Assembly: GCF_003390925.1 (NCBI RefSeq)
Contig: NZ_QUBS01000024.1
Span: 112,658-176,657 of the forward strand
Length of the DNA: 64,000 bases
Source: Trinickia diaoshuihuensis
Lineage (GTDB): Bacteria > Pseudomonadota > Gammaproteobacteria > Burkholderiales > Burkholderiaceae
Direction: 5' to 3'
Position numbers and translations under genes: made by a program. A model generated the notes under the pieces. The model was not told the origin of the DNA, searched no databases, and saw nothing but the letters and a program-made list of their open reading frames with translations. Position 1 is the first letter of the stretch; each line of letters begins with the position of its first letter. Of the stretch, positions 17,813-26,439 are shown piece by piece.

Positions 17813-19705
17813 ATGGCACAAGAAACCATGAGCTTTCAGGCAGAGGTCAAGCAGCTTCTGCAATTGATGATCCATTCGCTTTACAGCAACAAGGAAATTT
17901 TCCTGCGTGAGTTGATCTCGAACGCGTCCGATGCCGCCGACAAGCTGCGTTTCGAAGCCATCGCCAACAGCGCGCTGTACGAGAACGATCCGAACCTGCG
18001 GATTCGCGTGTCGTTCGATAAGGAGGCGCGCACGATTACGATCGACGACAACGGCATCGGTATGAGCCGCGACGAGGCGGTCTCGCATCTCGGTACGATC
18101 GCCCGGTCGGGCACCAAGGAATTCTTCTCGCAACTGTCGGGCGATCAGCAAAAGGATGCGGCGCTGATCGGCCAATTCGGCGTCGGCTTCTATTCGGGCT
18201 TCATCGTCGCCGATAAGATCACCGTCGAAACGCGCCGCGCCGGGTTGCCGGCTCAAGAAGGCGTGCGTTGGATCAGCGCGGGCGAGGGCGATTTCTCGGT
18301 CGAGACGATGGAGCGCGCGCAACGCGGGACGACGATCACGTTGCATCTGCGCCCCGAAGAAGACGAATTGCTTTCGTCGTACCGGCTCAAGTCGATCATC
18401 CGCAAATACTCCGATCACGTTGCCTTGCCGATCCTCATGAAGAAGGAAGAGTGGGATGCGGACAAGGGCGAGATGGTCGTCAAGGAAGAGGACGAAACGG
18501 TCAACCAGGCCAGCGCGTTGTGGACTCGGCCCAAGAACGAGATCGAAGACGAGCAGTACAAGCAGTTCTATCACCACATTGCTCATGACGAGCAAGACCC
18601 GCTCGCATGGACGCACAACCGTGTCGAAGGCCGCAGCGAATACACGCAATTGTTGTATGTGCCTGCGCACGCCCCGTTCGATTTGTGGAATCGCGACCAT
18701 CGCAGCGGCCTGAAGCTGTACGTCAAGCGCGTGTTCATCATGGACGACGCGGAGCAATTGCTGCCGACCTATCTGCGTTTCGTGAAAGGCGTGGTCGATT
18801 CGGCAGATCTGCCGCTGAACGTCTCGCGCGAAATCTTGCAGGAAAGCCGCGACGTCAAGGCGATCCGCGAAGGCGTGACCAAGCGCGTGCTGTCGATGTT
18901 GGAGGAGATGGCCAACGCCGAGACCGAGGAAGGCAAAGCCAAGTACGCGACGTTTTGGAAGGAATTCGGCCAAGCCTTCAAGGAAGGCCTCGGTGAAGAC
19001 TTCGCGAACCGCGAACGGATCGGCAAGCTCGTGCGTTTCGCGTCGACGCATAACGATTCGGCCGAGCAGACCGTCTCGTTGGCCGACTACGTTTCGCGCA
19101 TGAAGCCCGAACAGACGAAGATCTACTACGTGACGGCCGATAGCTGGCAAGCCGCAAAAAATAGCCCGCATCTCGAAGTGTTTCGCAAGAAGGGGATCGA
19201 GGTGCTGCTGTTGACCGATCGCGTCGACGAATGGGCGCTGGCGTATTTCACCGAGTTCGACGGCAAGCCGCTGGCGAGCGTGGCGCGCGGCGATCTCGAT
19301 CTCGATGCGTTCGACGACGAAGAGAAGAAGGCGCATGAGGCGATCGGCGAAACGATGAAGCCGCTCGTCGAGAAGATGAAAGACGTGCTCAAGGACAAGG
19401 CGAAGGACGTGCGCTTGACGTTCCGCCTGACCGATTCGCCTTCGTGTTTGGTCGCCGACGACGGCGAGATGACGGGGTATCTGCAACGGATGTTGAAGGC
19501 GGCGGGGCAAAAGACGCCTGAATTCCATCCGATTCTCGAGATCAACCCCGAACATGCGCTCGTGAAGGCGCTGAGTCCCGAACAGGGCGACTTCGCCGAT
19601 TGGTGCAATCTGCTGTTCGATCAGGCCGTGCTGGCCGAGGGCGGCACGCTCGACGATCCGGCCACCTTCGTGAAGCGCACCAATGCGCTGCTTTTGGCGC
19701 GCTGA
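17813..19705 (+). CDS. htpG: molecular chaperone HtpG (Hsp90)
   Basis: This is a cytosolic ATP-dependent chaperone of 630 residues, normal for bacterial Hsp90. The GHKL ATPase domain has [29 protein letters not shown] and GQFGVGFYS. The middle domain has the catalytic-loop region [16 protein letters not shown], and the C-terminal dimerisation domain is complete. The gene overlaps the following ubiC-like gene by one base (TGATG at 19703-19707), so translational coupling is likely. Confidence 0.97.
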   Translation: MAQETMSFQAEVKQLLQLMIHSLYSNKEIFLRELISNASDAADKLRFEAIANSALYENDPNLRIRVSFDKEARTITIDDNGIGMSRDEAVSHLGTIARSGTKEFFSQLSGDQQKDAALIGQFGVGFYSGFIVADKITVETRRAGLPAQEGVRWISAGEGDFSVETMERAQRGTTITLHLRPEEDELLSSYRLKSIIRKYSDHVALPILMKKEEWDADKGEMVVKEEDETVNQASALWTRPKNEIEDEQYKQFYHHIAHDEQDPLAWTHNRVEGRSEYTQLLYVPAHAPFDLWNRDHRSGLKLYVKRVFIMDDAEQLLPTYLRFVKGVVDSADLPLNVSREILQESRDVKAIREGVTKRVLSMLEEMANAETEEGKAKYATFWKEFGQAFKEGLGEDFANRERIGKLVRFASTHNDSAEQTVSLADYVSRMKPEQTKIYYVTADSWQAAKNSPHLEVFRKKGIEVLLLTDRVDEWALAYFTEFDGKPLASVARGDLDLDAFDDEEKKAHEAIGETMKPLVEKMKDVLKDKAKDVRLTFRLTDSPSCLVADDGEMTGYLQRMLKAAGQKTPEFHPILEINPEHALVKALSPEQGDFADWCNLLFDQAVLAEGGTLDDPATFVKRTNALLLAR

Positions 19706-20445
19706 TGCACGCCGCGCGTCTGCGCTACGACGCCGCTAGCCGCGCCTGGCGCGCGGCGCGGCGGCCTCGCTCCACGTTCGGTCAGAACGATTGGCTCACG
19801 CGCGGCGGGTCTCTCACCGCGCATTTGCGCGCACTCGGCGACGTGCAAGTGCGGGTCACGCGCGAGGCGGTCGATTGCGCGTGGCCTGACGAGTGCGCGG
19901 CGCTGCGCGTGGCGCCGCGCACGCGCGTTTGGGTGCGGGAGGTCGTGCTCGAGGTGGATGGGGTGCCGTTCGTGGCCGCGCATAGCATCGCGCCGCTTGC
20001 CGCCAGTCGAGGCGTTTGGCAAGCGATGCGGCGGTTGCGGACGCGCCCGCTTGCCGAGTTGCTGTATGCCGATAGCAGCGTGGCGCGCTCGGTACTGGTC
20101 AGTACGCGGCTTGCGCCGAGGCATCCGCTTGCGGTGCTCGCGCGACGTGAAATCGCGGGGCGTGCGCCGCATGCACTGCTTGCGCGCCGATCGGTATTCG
20201 TTCGCCATGGCGCGCCGCTCATGGTGACCGAGTGTATGTTGCCTGCGTTGTGGGCGCGTCTCGATGCGCGCGGAGCGGGTGATGCACTGGGCGATGCGGG
20301 TTCGTCTTCGCATGCCCATTCCCATCTTCCTCACGATCGCGGCGGACGCCCGGCGCGTCCTTCGCATGCGGGGCATGCGCCGAGCCGGGCAGCCGAGCGT
20401 CTATCGCTTGCGCCGCGCGTCGCGCGCTCGTCGTCGTCATCGTGA
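19705..20445 (+). CDS. ubiC: chorismate lyase (UbiC-like) with C-terminal extension
   Basis: This protein would cleave chorismate to 4-hydroxybenzoate and pyruvate, the first step of ubiquinone synthesis. The core matches Ubi[21 protein letters not shown] near the N-terminus, then [21 protein letters not shown], then [22 protein letters not shown] near residue 185. A normal UbiC ends about there, but this frame continues for about 60 residues of His/Ser/Arg/Pro-rich low-complexity sequence to the stop at 20443-20445. The start overlaps the htpG stop and the stop overlaps the GTG of the next gene. The tail may be neutral read-through after loss of the original stop. Confidence 0.85.
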   Translation: MHAARLRYDAASRAWRAARRPRSTFGQNDWLTRGGSLTAHLRALGDVQVRVTREAVDCAWPDECAALRVAPRTRVWVREVVLEVDGVPFVAAHSIAPLAASRGVWQAMRRLRTRPLAELLYADSSVARSVLVSTRLAPRHPLAVLARREIAGRAPHALLARRSVFVRHGAPLMVTECMLPALWARLDARGAGDALGDAGSSSHAHSHLPHDRGGRPARPSHAGHAPSRAAERLSLAPRVARSSSSS

Positions 20446-20942
20446 CGTTCAAGCATTCGTTTCCACCGGTCGTGAATGAGCAGACTCGCGTGCTCGTGCT
20501 CGGCAGCTTGCCGGGGGAAGCGTCGCTCGCTCAGAGTCAGTACTACGCGCATCCGCAGAATCGGTTCTGGCATCTGATCGGGGATGTGATTGGGGTGGCG
20601 TTGCCGGGGATGGCGTATGAGGCGCGGCTCCAAGCGCTGCTCGATCATCGAGTCGGGTTGTGGGACGTGATTGCGAAGGCTCGGCGAGAGGGTAGCCTGG
20701 ATAGCCGTATTCGAGATCATGCGACGAATGATCTGGCGGCGCTGGTGACGGCTTTGCCAAATCTCGCGGCGGTGGCATTCAACGGCGGGACGGCGGCGAA
20801 GATCGGGATGCAGGCATTGGCCGAAAGTCGCCTATCGCTCGATCTTATAAAGCTTCCTTCCAGCAGCCCGGCGTATGCGGCCGTTCCTTACGCCGAGAAA
20901 TTAAGGGCGTGGGAGGCGTTGCGCAGGTGGTTGGTGGCGTAA
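20442..20942 (+). CDS. DNA-deoxyinosine (hypoxanthine) glycosylase, UDG superfamily
   Basis: This 166-residue member of the uracil-DNA glycosylase superfamily belongs to the deoxyinosine-specific family. It has the catalytic-loop motif [21 protein letters not shown] and the segment GLWDVI, followed by [10 protein letters not shown] and the C-terminal LPSSSPAYA loop that takes the place of the HPS loop. It removes hypoxanthine from deaminated DNA. Translation begins at a GTG overlapping the ubiC stop (GTGA). Two degraded partial copies of this gene lie downstream at 26106-26439 and 27842-27968, so this copy is the functional member of a repeated sequence. Confidence 0.85.
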   Translation: MTFKHSFPPVVNEQTRVLVLGSLPGEASLAQSQYYAHPQNRFWHLIGDVIGVALPGMAYEARLQALLDHRVGLWDVIAKARREGSLDSRIRDHATNDLAALVTALPNLAAVAFNGGTAAKIGMQALAESRLSLDLIKLPSSSPAYAAVPYAEKLRAWEALRRWLVA

Positions 20943-21130
20943 TTTCCCCAATGACGATTCTCTCCGCAGCGCGGAGAGTGTTTGCTCGCCCGGTGATACT
21001 TCCCTGATGGATCCAGTGGCGCGGCTGCCCCGCAATTCCTAACCGGCGATTGGGAAATCCTGCTCGTTCGACGCGAGTCTGAGGGGTTTCTTGACTACTG
21101 GTTTTGAGATGTATCCGGTGATAGGGTGGC
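20559..21130 (+). repeat. glycosylase-derived repeat, copy 1 (gene 3' part plus flank)
   Basis: From AATCGG at 20559 to about 21130 this sequence matches 26106 to about 26625 by eye, with many substitutions, a 1-bp and a 49-bp deletion in the second copy, and small indels. A third short copy lies at 27842-27968. The match continues about 190 bp past the glycosylase stop, through a terminator-like hairpin, and ends before the toxin-antitoxin genes. Confidence 0.85.
20960..20978 (+). terminator. terminator-like hairpin after glycosylase gene
   Basis: CTCTCCGC-AGC-GCGGAGAG is a perfect 8-bp stem with a 3-base loop, followed by TGTTTGCTC. The degraded copy at 26458-26476 keeps a shorter stem (CTCTCC / GGAGAG). 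Confidence 0.6.
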
Positions 21131-21209
21131 GCTTTCGGCCTCGGCGCGGACAGCACGGGACAACGTTCGTTGAGCACTGATCCCGCCCATATAGCCCATC
21201 CTACCAGGT

Positions 21210-21226
21210 GTATGATAGTGTCATAC
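21210..21226 (+). promoter_or_regulatory. operator palindrome of the toxin-antitoxin pair
   Basis: GTATGA-TAGTG-TCATAC is a 6-bp inverted repeat with a 5-bp spacer, ending 21 bp before the antitoxin ATG and overlapping a possible -10 box. Antitoxins of this class usually repress their own promoter at such a site. Confidence 0.6.
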
Positions 21227-21247
21227 TGAAAGGATAGGGGCCAAATC

Positions 21248-21538
21248 ATGGCTAGTGAACGCTTGACGATTACGTTGACGCCTGAACTGCTCGACTTCGT
21301 CCGCGAGCAAACTGCGGGCGGTGACTACAACAGCGATAGCGAGGTGATCAGAGACGGACTTCGGCTACTGAAGGAGCGCGACAAGGCTGTTCGGCAATGG
21401 CTAGCAGAGGAGGTGGTCCCTGCCTACCTCCAATACAAAGCCGACCCGGGAACTGCAATGACCCGGGAGCAGATTGAGGAAAAGCTGAATCATGATCGTC
21501 GCAAACGTCGTCGGAATAAATCGGGGTCTACTGGGTGA
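21248..21538 (+). CDS. ParD-like type II antitoxin
   Basis: This 96-residue protein has an N-terminal ribbon-helix-helix of the ParD/CopG class: ERLTITLTPELLDFVREQ, then YNSDSEVIRDGLRLLKERD (about residues 4-45). The C-terminal half is charged and would be the toxin-binding arm. It is preceded by an AAAGGATAGGGG ribosome-binding region and a palindromic operator. It overlaps the toxin gene by 4 bp (GTGA at 21535-21538), the usual arrangement. It lies directly after copy 1 of the glycosylase-derived repeat. Confidence 0.88.
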   Translation: MASERLTITLTPELLDFVREQTAGGDYNSDSEVIRDGLRLLKERDKAVRQWLAEEVVPAYLQYKADPGTAMTREQIEEKLNHDRRKRRRNKSGSTG

Positions 21539-21879
21539 GGAAGTATAAAGTTCAGTACTTGCAGTCGTTCTATGAAATGCTTCAGGACATAGAGTTCTAC
21601 ATGGTTGACCATGATCGTTCCGATGCTTCAATCGATCGCTACAGGTCCACCGTGTTCGACACGTGCGAAACGTTCGCCACATTTCCGAATCGTGGCACCA
21701 GTCAGGGTGACCTGATGGCCGGGCTTCGAACGTGGAACATTGAAGGCGAGACTATCCTCGCATACGCCGTGGATGACACGGCGTCGACGGTTACGTTCGC
21801 GGGCATCACATACGGCGGCCAAAACTGGACGGAGATCTTCTCTATGCATTCGTCGGGATTCCGGCGCTCACGCCATTGA
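21535..21879 (+). CDS. RelE/ParE-superfamily toxin
   Basis: This 114-residue protein resembles the RelE/ParE fold: a short strand KYKVQYLQSF, two helices with DASIDRYRSTVFDTCETFATFPNRG, then the strands GLRTWNIEGETILAYAVDDTASTVTFAGITYGGQ. The segment FATFPNRGT followed by LRTW matches the ParE arrangement. Known relatives poison gyrase (ParE) or cut mRNA (RelE); I cannot tell which. A GTG start overlaps the antitoxin stop. The last residues after about 105 are Ser/Arg-rich. Confidence 0.85.
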   Translation: MRKYKVQYLQSFYEMLQDIEFYMVDHDRSDASIDRYRSTVFDTCETFATFPNRGTSQGDLMAGLRTWNIEGETILAYAVDDTASTVTFAGITYGGQNWTEIFSMHSSGFRRSRH

Positions 21880-22228
21880 CGGTCGTATCGATGTGGGAAC
21901 GGTCGGCGATGCGATCGCATTTCCTATAAAGCCGCACTGACAAAACACTGGGCGGGCTTTGGTTGTCAGCCAACGAATCTGACTTTGAGAGTTCGTGGTT
22001 GACACGCAAAAGCGCGACTCGCCAGCACGCTGAGAGTGCAAGCGGTTGACCGGCTGCAATCGACCCAGAGCCGCCCTTCACCGCATCGGACGTGCCCCGT
22101 CGGTTTGTAGATCTTCAGCGGTCGCTCGATGAATACTTCCGGTCGTCGCGATGCTGCACACGCAGTTTCCACGCGGAACCACACGTTTAATAATGCAAGC
22201 CGAGGTCACACTGAACGATGGCTGGCTG
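21880..22228. other. 349-bp gap with no supported gene
   Basis: This lies between the toxin gene and the end of a LysR gene. Short open frames exist on the minus strand (for example around 21966-22184) but they lack ribosome binding sites and a recognisable product. The segment is less GC-rich than core regions. It may be debris of older insertions. I see nothing definite in it. Confidence 0.4.
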
Positions 22229-23185
22229 CTACACGCTATAGATATCCAAGGCATCCGTAGGCACATGCAATTTGCTATCCGCCGTTAGCGCTTCCAGCAG
22301 ATGTTTCACGGTGACTTGCACTCGTGGCGCGACAAGCGCCCGGTGTGGATACTGCATCACCATCTCGTAGCTTCCGGGATGGTGAAACCTGTGGAGAATG
22401 ACCTTCAGCGCACCGGAACGCAACCGATCCCACGCAAGATGCACCCCGACCTCCGCGATGCCAACGCTATCGCACGCCGCCTGCACCAGCGATTCCGGTG
22501 CGGATAGTGTCAGCATTGCCTTGCCGGAGGGGTCGATCGTCGTGATGCTTTTGTCGTCGCCCGTGAAGTTCCATGGCGCGACCTGGCCGCTCAGGAATCG
22601 CCGTGCAATGAGCCGGTGCGCGTGCAATGCATCCGGCGTTTCGGGCACGCCATGGTTCGCCAGATAGTCGGGAGACGCTACCAGTACCGTATTCAAGCGA
22701 CAAATGGGGCGAGTCACGAGCGCGGAATCCGGGATGTTGCCGCCTCTCACCGCAATGTCGTAGCCGTCCCGGACAATATCGATGACCCGATCGTCGAAAT
22801 CGACCTCGACCGACAGCGCCGGGTAGCGAGCGAGCAGCGCGGGCAGCGCCTGAAGCACGTGGTTATGCCCGAAGGCGGCACTCGTCGAAATCCGCACGCG
22901 CCCGGCCGGCTCGGCCCGCCGGGCGGAAACCGTATCGATCGCGGCATCCAGTGTTTCAAGTGCGATGCGCGCGTGGCGTAAAAAAGCCTCGCCTTCCTCG
23001 GTGAGTTTGAGTGTGCGGGTCGTCCGGTTCATCAGCCGCACACCCAATGCTTTTTCGAGGCCCGCCACGTTCTTGCTCACGGCAGCCGACGTCACGCCCA
23101 ATTGTCGGGCCGCTGCCGCAAAACTTCCCGCATCCACTGCCTGGACGAGAGAAATGATGGCTCGAACACGCTGCGAAGAATCCAC
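22229..23185 (-). CDS. LysR-family transcriptional regulator
   Basis: This is a 318-residue LTTR with an N-terminal winged helix (VRAIISLVQAVDAGSFAAAARQLGVTSAAVSKNV, then LEKALGVRLMNRTTRTLKLTEEGEAFL) and an effector-binding domain. The most plausible start is the GTG at 23185, with GGAGG four bases upstream; a longer frame to 23344 would cover the whole divergent promoter. It is divergent from a flavodoxin-like reductase, and a TTGA-N7-TCAA site lies between them, so it probably controls the reductase genes. The inducer is unknown. Confidence 0.9.
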   Translation of the reverse strand: MDSSQRVRAIISLVQAVDAGSFAAAARQLGVTSAAVSKNVAGLEKALGVRLMNRTTRTLKLTEEGEAFLRHARIALETLDAAIDTVSARRAEPAGRVRISTSAAFGHNHVLQALPALLARYPALSVEVDFDDRVIDIVRDGYDIAVRGGNIPDSALVTRPICRLNTVLVASPDYLANHGVPETPDALHAHRLIARRFLSGQVAPWNFTGDDKSITTIDPSGKAMLTLSAPESLVQAACDSVGIAEVGVHLAWDRLRSGALKVILHRFHHPGSYEMVMQYPHRALVAPRVQVTVKHLLEALTADSKLHVPTDALDIYSV

Positions 23186-23246
23186 ATTTCCTCCATGACC
23201 GACATCGCGCCGACCTGTCGTCGCGCCGCCCGATTCTAAACTTGCA

Positions 23247-23263
23247 GTTGAGGGTGGTTCAAC
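23247..23263. promoter_or_regulatory. candidate LysR-box between divergent genes
   Basis: GTTGA-N7-TCAAC is an inverted repeat that contains a 15-bp TTGA-N7-TCAA, compatible with the T-N11-A half-site pattern of LysR regulators. It lies about midway between the LysR GTG and the reductase ATG. Confidence 0.45.
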
Positions 23264-23343
23264 CCTGCCAGAACTTCCCGTAATGAGTGACGCTGGTGAC
23301 AATGGCGGACATCGCCCGTCCGTCCGAAGCTTGCGAGTCTTCA

Positions 23344-23904
23344 ATGCTCATCACGATCCTCTATGACAGTGGCTATGGTCACACCGCGAAACAGGCCCAA
23401 GCCGTTGCAGACGGCGTTCGTCGCGTGCCGGGTGCCGAAGCGCAGTTGATCGCCGTTGCAGATGGCGATACGCCCTGGGAAAAACTCGCCGCGAGCGACG
23501 CGATCATCTTCGGTTCGCCGACCTACAACGGCACCGTCAGCGCGAGGCTCAAAAAGGTGATGGAGGACTCGACGCGGCCCGCGTGGATTCCCCAGTCGTG
23601 GCGGAACAAGATTGCCGCAGGCTTCACGAATTCGGGCGCCATGCACGGCGACAAGCTGAATTCCCTCGTCACGATGGCGCTGTTTGCCGCCCAGCACGGG
23701 ATGATCTGGGTCGGCCTCGATATCTTCCCGGGCAAGTCGCCGCAGGAGAAGAATCGTGTCGGCGGATGGCTAGGCGCGATGGCGCAATCGGATGATGCAT
23801 CACCGGACATCACCCCCATCGGGAGCGATATCGATACCGCTGCGCATCTGGGCGAGCGCGTCGCTCACGTGACCAGCCAGTTCATGTCAGGAGCCGCACG
23901 ATGA
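23344..23904 (+). CDS. flavodoxin-like NAD(P)H-dependent oxidoreductase
   Basis: This 186-residue flavodoxin-fold protein is of the WrbA/NAD(P)H-quinone reductase type. The FMN phosphate loop is LYDSGYGHTAKQAQAVADGV at the N-terminus, followed by the isoalloxazine loop GSPTYNGTVSARLKKVMEDS and later FTNSGAMHGDKLNSL. It probably reduces quinones or electrophiles with two electrons. The ATG at 23344 places the fold correctly; earlier in-frame codons at 23287-23302 are possible. It overlaps the next gene by 4 bp (ATGA) and is divergent from a LysR gene. Confidence 0.85.
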   Translation: MLITILYDSGYGHTAKQAQAVADGVRRVPGAEAQLIAVADGDTPWEKLAASDAIIFGSPTYNGTVSARLKKVMEDSTRPAWIPQSWRNKIAAGFTNSGAMHGDKLNSLVTMALFAAQHGMIWVGLDIFPGKSPQEKNRVGGWLGAMAQSDDASPDITPIGSDIDTAAHLGERVAHVTSQFMSGAAR

Positions 23905-24200
23905 AATTGCTTTGTCTCGACGTCCCGCTGCCGGGGGCCAGCCCGGACGCCTATCAGCCCCACCTTCTCGAAGAAGTGCGCCATGCGTGGCATCTGTATA
24001 AAACGGGCTTCGTGCGCGAAATCTCGTTCCGTCAGGACCGCCCGGGCGTCGCCATCATTGCCGAAAGCGATTCGGTCGATGCCGCGAGACAGGCGCTCGC
24101 CGAGTTTCCGCTGGCCAAGGTCGGCCTGATCGACTGGGAGATCATTCCGCTCGGCCCGTTCGTCGGCTGGGAGTCCCTTTTCGCGTCGCGCGACGCTTGA
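23901..24200 (+). CDS. small conserved-type protein, muconolactone-isomerase-like size and pattern
   Basis: This 99-residue protein overlaps the reductase stop by 4 bp, so it is almost certainly co-translated. It has a pattern compatible with a dimeric alpha/beta-barrel (ferredoxin-like) domain: KLLCLDVPLPG, an amphipathic helix LLEEVRHAWHLYKTG, FVREISFRQDRPGVAII, then SVDAARQALAEFPLAKVGLIDWEIIPLGPF. No catalytic residue can be assigned. Similarity to muconolactone-isomerase-like proteins is only by pattern. Confidence 0.7.
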   Translation: MKLLCLDVPLPGASPDAYQPHLLEEVRHAWHLYKTGFVREISFRQDRPGVAIIAESDSVDAARQALAEFPLAKVGLIDWEIIPLGPFVGWESLFASRDA

Positions 24201-24221
24201 CTGCTTCGGCAGCGTCTATCG

Positions 24222-24278
24222 CGGTGTCGGTCCGTGGTTGTCGTGTAGCGGTGACACCGGACAGATCGTCAACCACGG
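24222..24278 (+). promoter_or_regulatory. interleaved inverted repeats in leader of aldo/keto reductase gene
   Basis: Two perfect inverted repeats interleave: CGGTGTC (24222-24228) with GACACCG (24253-24259), and CCGTGGTTG (24232-24240) with CAACCACGG (24270-24278). The order A-B-A'-B' allows either alternative hairpins or a pseudoknot in the RNA, 55 bp before the next gene. It could also be a terminator of the upstream operon. Function unknown. Confidence 0.5.
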
Positions 24279-24333
24279 GCCTGCCGCAGGCTGCCTATCG
24301 GCGTGATGTGATCATAGATCTTCGAAGGTGAAC

Positions 24334-25359
24334 ATGGAATATGTCAATCTGGGCCGAACGGGCCTGAAAGTATCTCGTCTTTGCCTGGGATGCATGAGCT
24401 ACGGGGAGCCCGCCCGCCTGCCCCAGCCTTGGTCCCTCGATGAAGCGGCCTCCCGCCCGTTTTTTCGGCAAGCGCTCGAGGCGGGCATCAACTTCTTCGA
24501 CACTGCCAATATCTATTCGGGCGGAAGCTCCGAGGAGATCACGGGCCGAGCGCTCAACGACATGGCCCGGCGCGAAGAGGTCGTTGTCGCCACCAAGGCG
24601 TTCTTTCCGTGGCGCAATTCACCCAATACCGGGTTTCTCTCGCGGAAAGCGCTGCTTCAGTCGATCGACGACAGTCTGACCCGCCTCGGCATGGACTACG
24701 TCGACCTCTACCAGATCCACCGTTTCGACCACGGCACGCCTGTGGAGGAAACGATGGAGGCGCTGCACGACATAGTGAAGTCAGGCAAAGCCCGCTACAT
24801 CGGCGCATCGTCGATGGAGGCATGGCGCTTCGCGAAAATGCAGCACGTCGCGGAACGCAACGGCTGGACACGCTTCATCTCCATGCAACCGCAGTACAAC
24901 CTGCTCTATCGGGAGGAGGAACGCGAAATGTTGCCTCTTTGCGCCGACCAGGGCATCGGGGTCATTCCGTGGAGCCCGATGGCGCGCGGCAGGCTGACGC
25001 GCGACTGGAGCGAAACCACGCGCCGCACGCAGAACGATGCCTTTGCGCTGCAAATGTACCGGAACGCTGAAATCCAGGACCGGAAGGTGGTTGACGTCGT
25101 CGCGCGTATCGCCGAGGCGCACCATGTGCCGCGCGCGCACGTCGCACTGGCGTGGCTGTTGACGAAGCCGGCGATCACCGCGCCGATCATCGGGGCAACG
25201 AAGCCCGAGCATCTGGCAACCGCCATCGCCGCGCTCGACTTCTCGCTGACGCAGGACGAAATCGCCGCGCTCGAAGCGCCGTATGTCCCCCATCCGGTGG
25301 ATGGCATCGTGCCACCGCTTCCGGAACATCCGCCGACGATTTCAGTGCCGCGGAACTGA
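24334..25359 (+). CDS. aldo/keto reductase
   Basis: This 341-residue TIM-barrel NADPH-dependent oxidoreductase belongs to the AKR superfamily. It starts MEYVNLGRTGLKVSRLCLG. The catalytic tetrad can be seen: Asp and Tyr in FFDTANIYSGG, Lys in VVATKAF and His in DLYQIHRFD. The C-terminal cofactor region includes PIIGATKPEHL. It is near the YajO/IolS type. GAAGG lies upstream of the ATG at 24334; a GTG six bases earlier is less likely. With the flavodoxin-like reductase and the exported monooxygenase-like protein it may form a response to reactive carbonyls or quinones; this is inference. Confidence 0.9.
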   Translation: MEYVNLGRTGLKVSRLCLGCMSYGEPARLPQPWSLDEAASRPFFRQALEAGINFFDTANIYSGGSSEEITGRALNDMARREEVVVATKAFFPWRNSPNTGFLSRKALLQSIDDSLTRLGMDYVDLYQIHRFDHGTPVEETMEALHDIVKSGKARYIGASSMEAWRFAKMQHVAERNGWTRFISMQPQYNLLYREEEREMLPLCADQGIGVIPWSPMARGRLTRDWSETTRRTQNDAFALQMYRNAEIQDRKVVDVVARIAEAHHVPRAHVALAWLLTKPAITAPIIGATKPEHLATAIAALDFSLTQDEIAALEAPYVPHPVDGIVPPLPEHPPTISVPRN

Positions 25360-25367
25360 ATGTCGCG

Positions 25368-25431
25368 AGCGGCGGTACGTTCGATGGCGGTAGCTTGCGA
25401 ACTCGCCGCCGCCGTTGAACGTACCGCCGCT
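25368..25431. terminator. long hairpin after aldo/keto reductase gene
   Basis: AGCGGCGGTACGTTC (25368-25382) and GAACGTACCGCCGCT (25417-25431) form a perfect 15-bp inverted repeat; the 34-base loop can form a further GGCG/CGCC stem. It starts 9 bp after the stop. There is no U-tract, so it may instead be an RNA processing or protein-binding element. Confidence 0.55.
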
Positions 25432-25458
25432 GGACGAACATCGAATGCGAAAATAGAT

Positions 25459-25902
25459 ATGAAGGACCCGTTCATCGAGTGCCGACGCCTTATCCTCTTC
25501 GCGCTCGTTGTGATGTGTTGGGTACGGCCGTTGGGGCAACACGGTAACGTCCATGCGCAGGAGCCAAAAATGTTAGTCCGTATCTCCGAAATCGAGATAT
25601 TCAATCAGCATCTCGAAGCATATCGGCGCATCTTGAACGAGGAGGCTGAGGCGTCGATGCGCGTCGAGCCGGGGGTAGTGTGCATTTTTCCGATGGCTCA
25701 AAAGGATAGCCCGACGCACATCAAGATTGTGGAAATTTATGCGAGCCACGATGCGTACGACGCACATATCCAGTCGCCGCATTTCAAGAAGTACAAGCGT
25801 TCGACGCTGGACATGGTGAAGTCCCTGCGACTGGTTGACATGGATGGGCTGGATGCTGACGCAATGCCGCTCATCTTCAGGAAATTGAGGGGTCGGTCGT
25901 AA
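25459..25902 (+). CDS. exported antibiotic-biosynthesis-monooxygenase (ABM)-like protein
   Basis: This 147-residue protein has an N-terminal signal peptide (hydrophobic LILFALVVMCW, cleavage near VHAQ-EP at about residue 34). It is followed by a dimeric alpha/beta-barrel ABM-like domain: LVRISEIEIFNQHLEAYRRIL, EPGVVCIFPM, IKIVEIYASHDAYDAHIQSPHFKKY. Relatives are small quinol or YgiN-like monooxygenases, usually cytoplasmic; a secreted form is known in Gram-negatives. Catalytic role not proven. The ATG at 25459 gives the signal peptide; frames further upstream run through the hairpin. Confidence 0.75.
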   Translation: MKDPFIECRRLILFALVVMCWVRPLGQHGNVHAQEPKMLVRISEIEIFNQHLEAYRRILNEEAEASMRVEPGVVCIFPMAQKDSPTHIKIVEIYASHDAYDAHIQSPHFKKYKRSTLDMVKSLRLVDMDGLDADAMPLIFRKLRGRS

Positions 25903-26082
25903 CAAACACCGGCCAGATGTGAAGAATGGATCGCCATGAAAACGTGCGTGTCCGTTGTCGGAACTCGACCTGCCTACCGGATGTCTTGTTGCTGTTGTTG
26001 GTCCACGACCGCTTTTGGCCGATTCCTGACGAAGCGACGATAGTGTGAGGTGTTGGTAACTGAGGCGAACCATGTGGCCGGA

Positions 26083-26100
26083 GATGTCAAATTGACCAAA
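26083..26100. repeat. 18-bp boundary motif, copy a
   Basis: GATGTCAAATTGACCAAA occurs here and again at 27819-27836, each time just before a glycosylase-derived fragment (5 bp before in both cases). It contains the palindrome GTCAA-A-TTGAC. It may be an end of a lost mobile element or a recombination site. Confidence 0.7.
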
Positions 26101-26105
26101 ACCCC

Positions 26106-26439
26106 AATCGGTTCTGGCATTTGGTGGGCGATGTGATTGGTGTGGCGTTGCCGAGGATGACCTACGACGCCCGCCTGCAAGCGCTGCTCGATCATCGGGT
26201 AGGGCTGTGGATGTGATTGCGAAGGCCAAGCGTGAGGGTAGCCTCGATAGCCGTATTCGAGATCATGCGACGAATGATCTGGCGGCACCGCGGCGAAGAT
26301 CGGAATGCAACTGTTGGCCGAAAGCCGTATGTCGCTCGATCTCATCAAGCTACCGTCGAGCAGCCCGGCTTATGCGGCCGTGCCGTACGTTGAAAAGTTA
26401 AGGGCTTGGGAGGCGTTGCGAAAGTGGCTGGCGGCGTAA
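26106..26439 (+). pseudogene. degraded copy 2 of the DNA-deoxyinosine glycosylase gene
   Basis: The sequence follows residues about 40 to the stop of the intact gene at 20442-20942. The 5' third, including the catalytic-loop motif, is missing. A 1-bp deletion near 26210 shifts the frame, and a 49-bp deletion near 26287 removes the segment with AFNGG. The end, including the TAA at 26437-26439, is kept. It cannot make a working glycosylase. Confidence 0.85.

Noticed and set aside
20845..21249. Minus-strand frames at 20845-21249 and 26398-26979 that resemble each other
   Set aside because: The similarity comes from the DNA repeat (glycosylase 3' part plus flank). They overlap the glycosylase gene antisense, lack ribosome binding sites and diverge with frame breaks.
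21966..22184. Small minus-strand frame in the gap after the toxin gene
   Set aside because: There is no ribosome binding site and no recognisable product, and it overlaps another equally weak frame.
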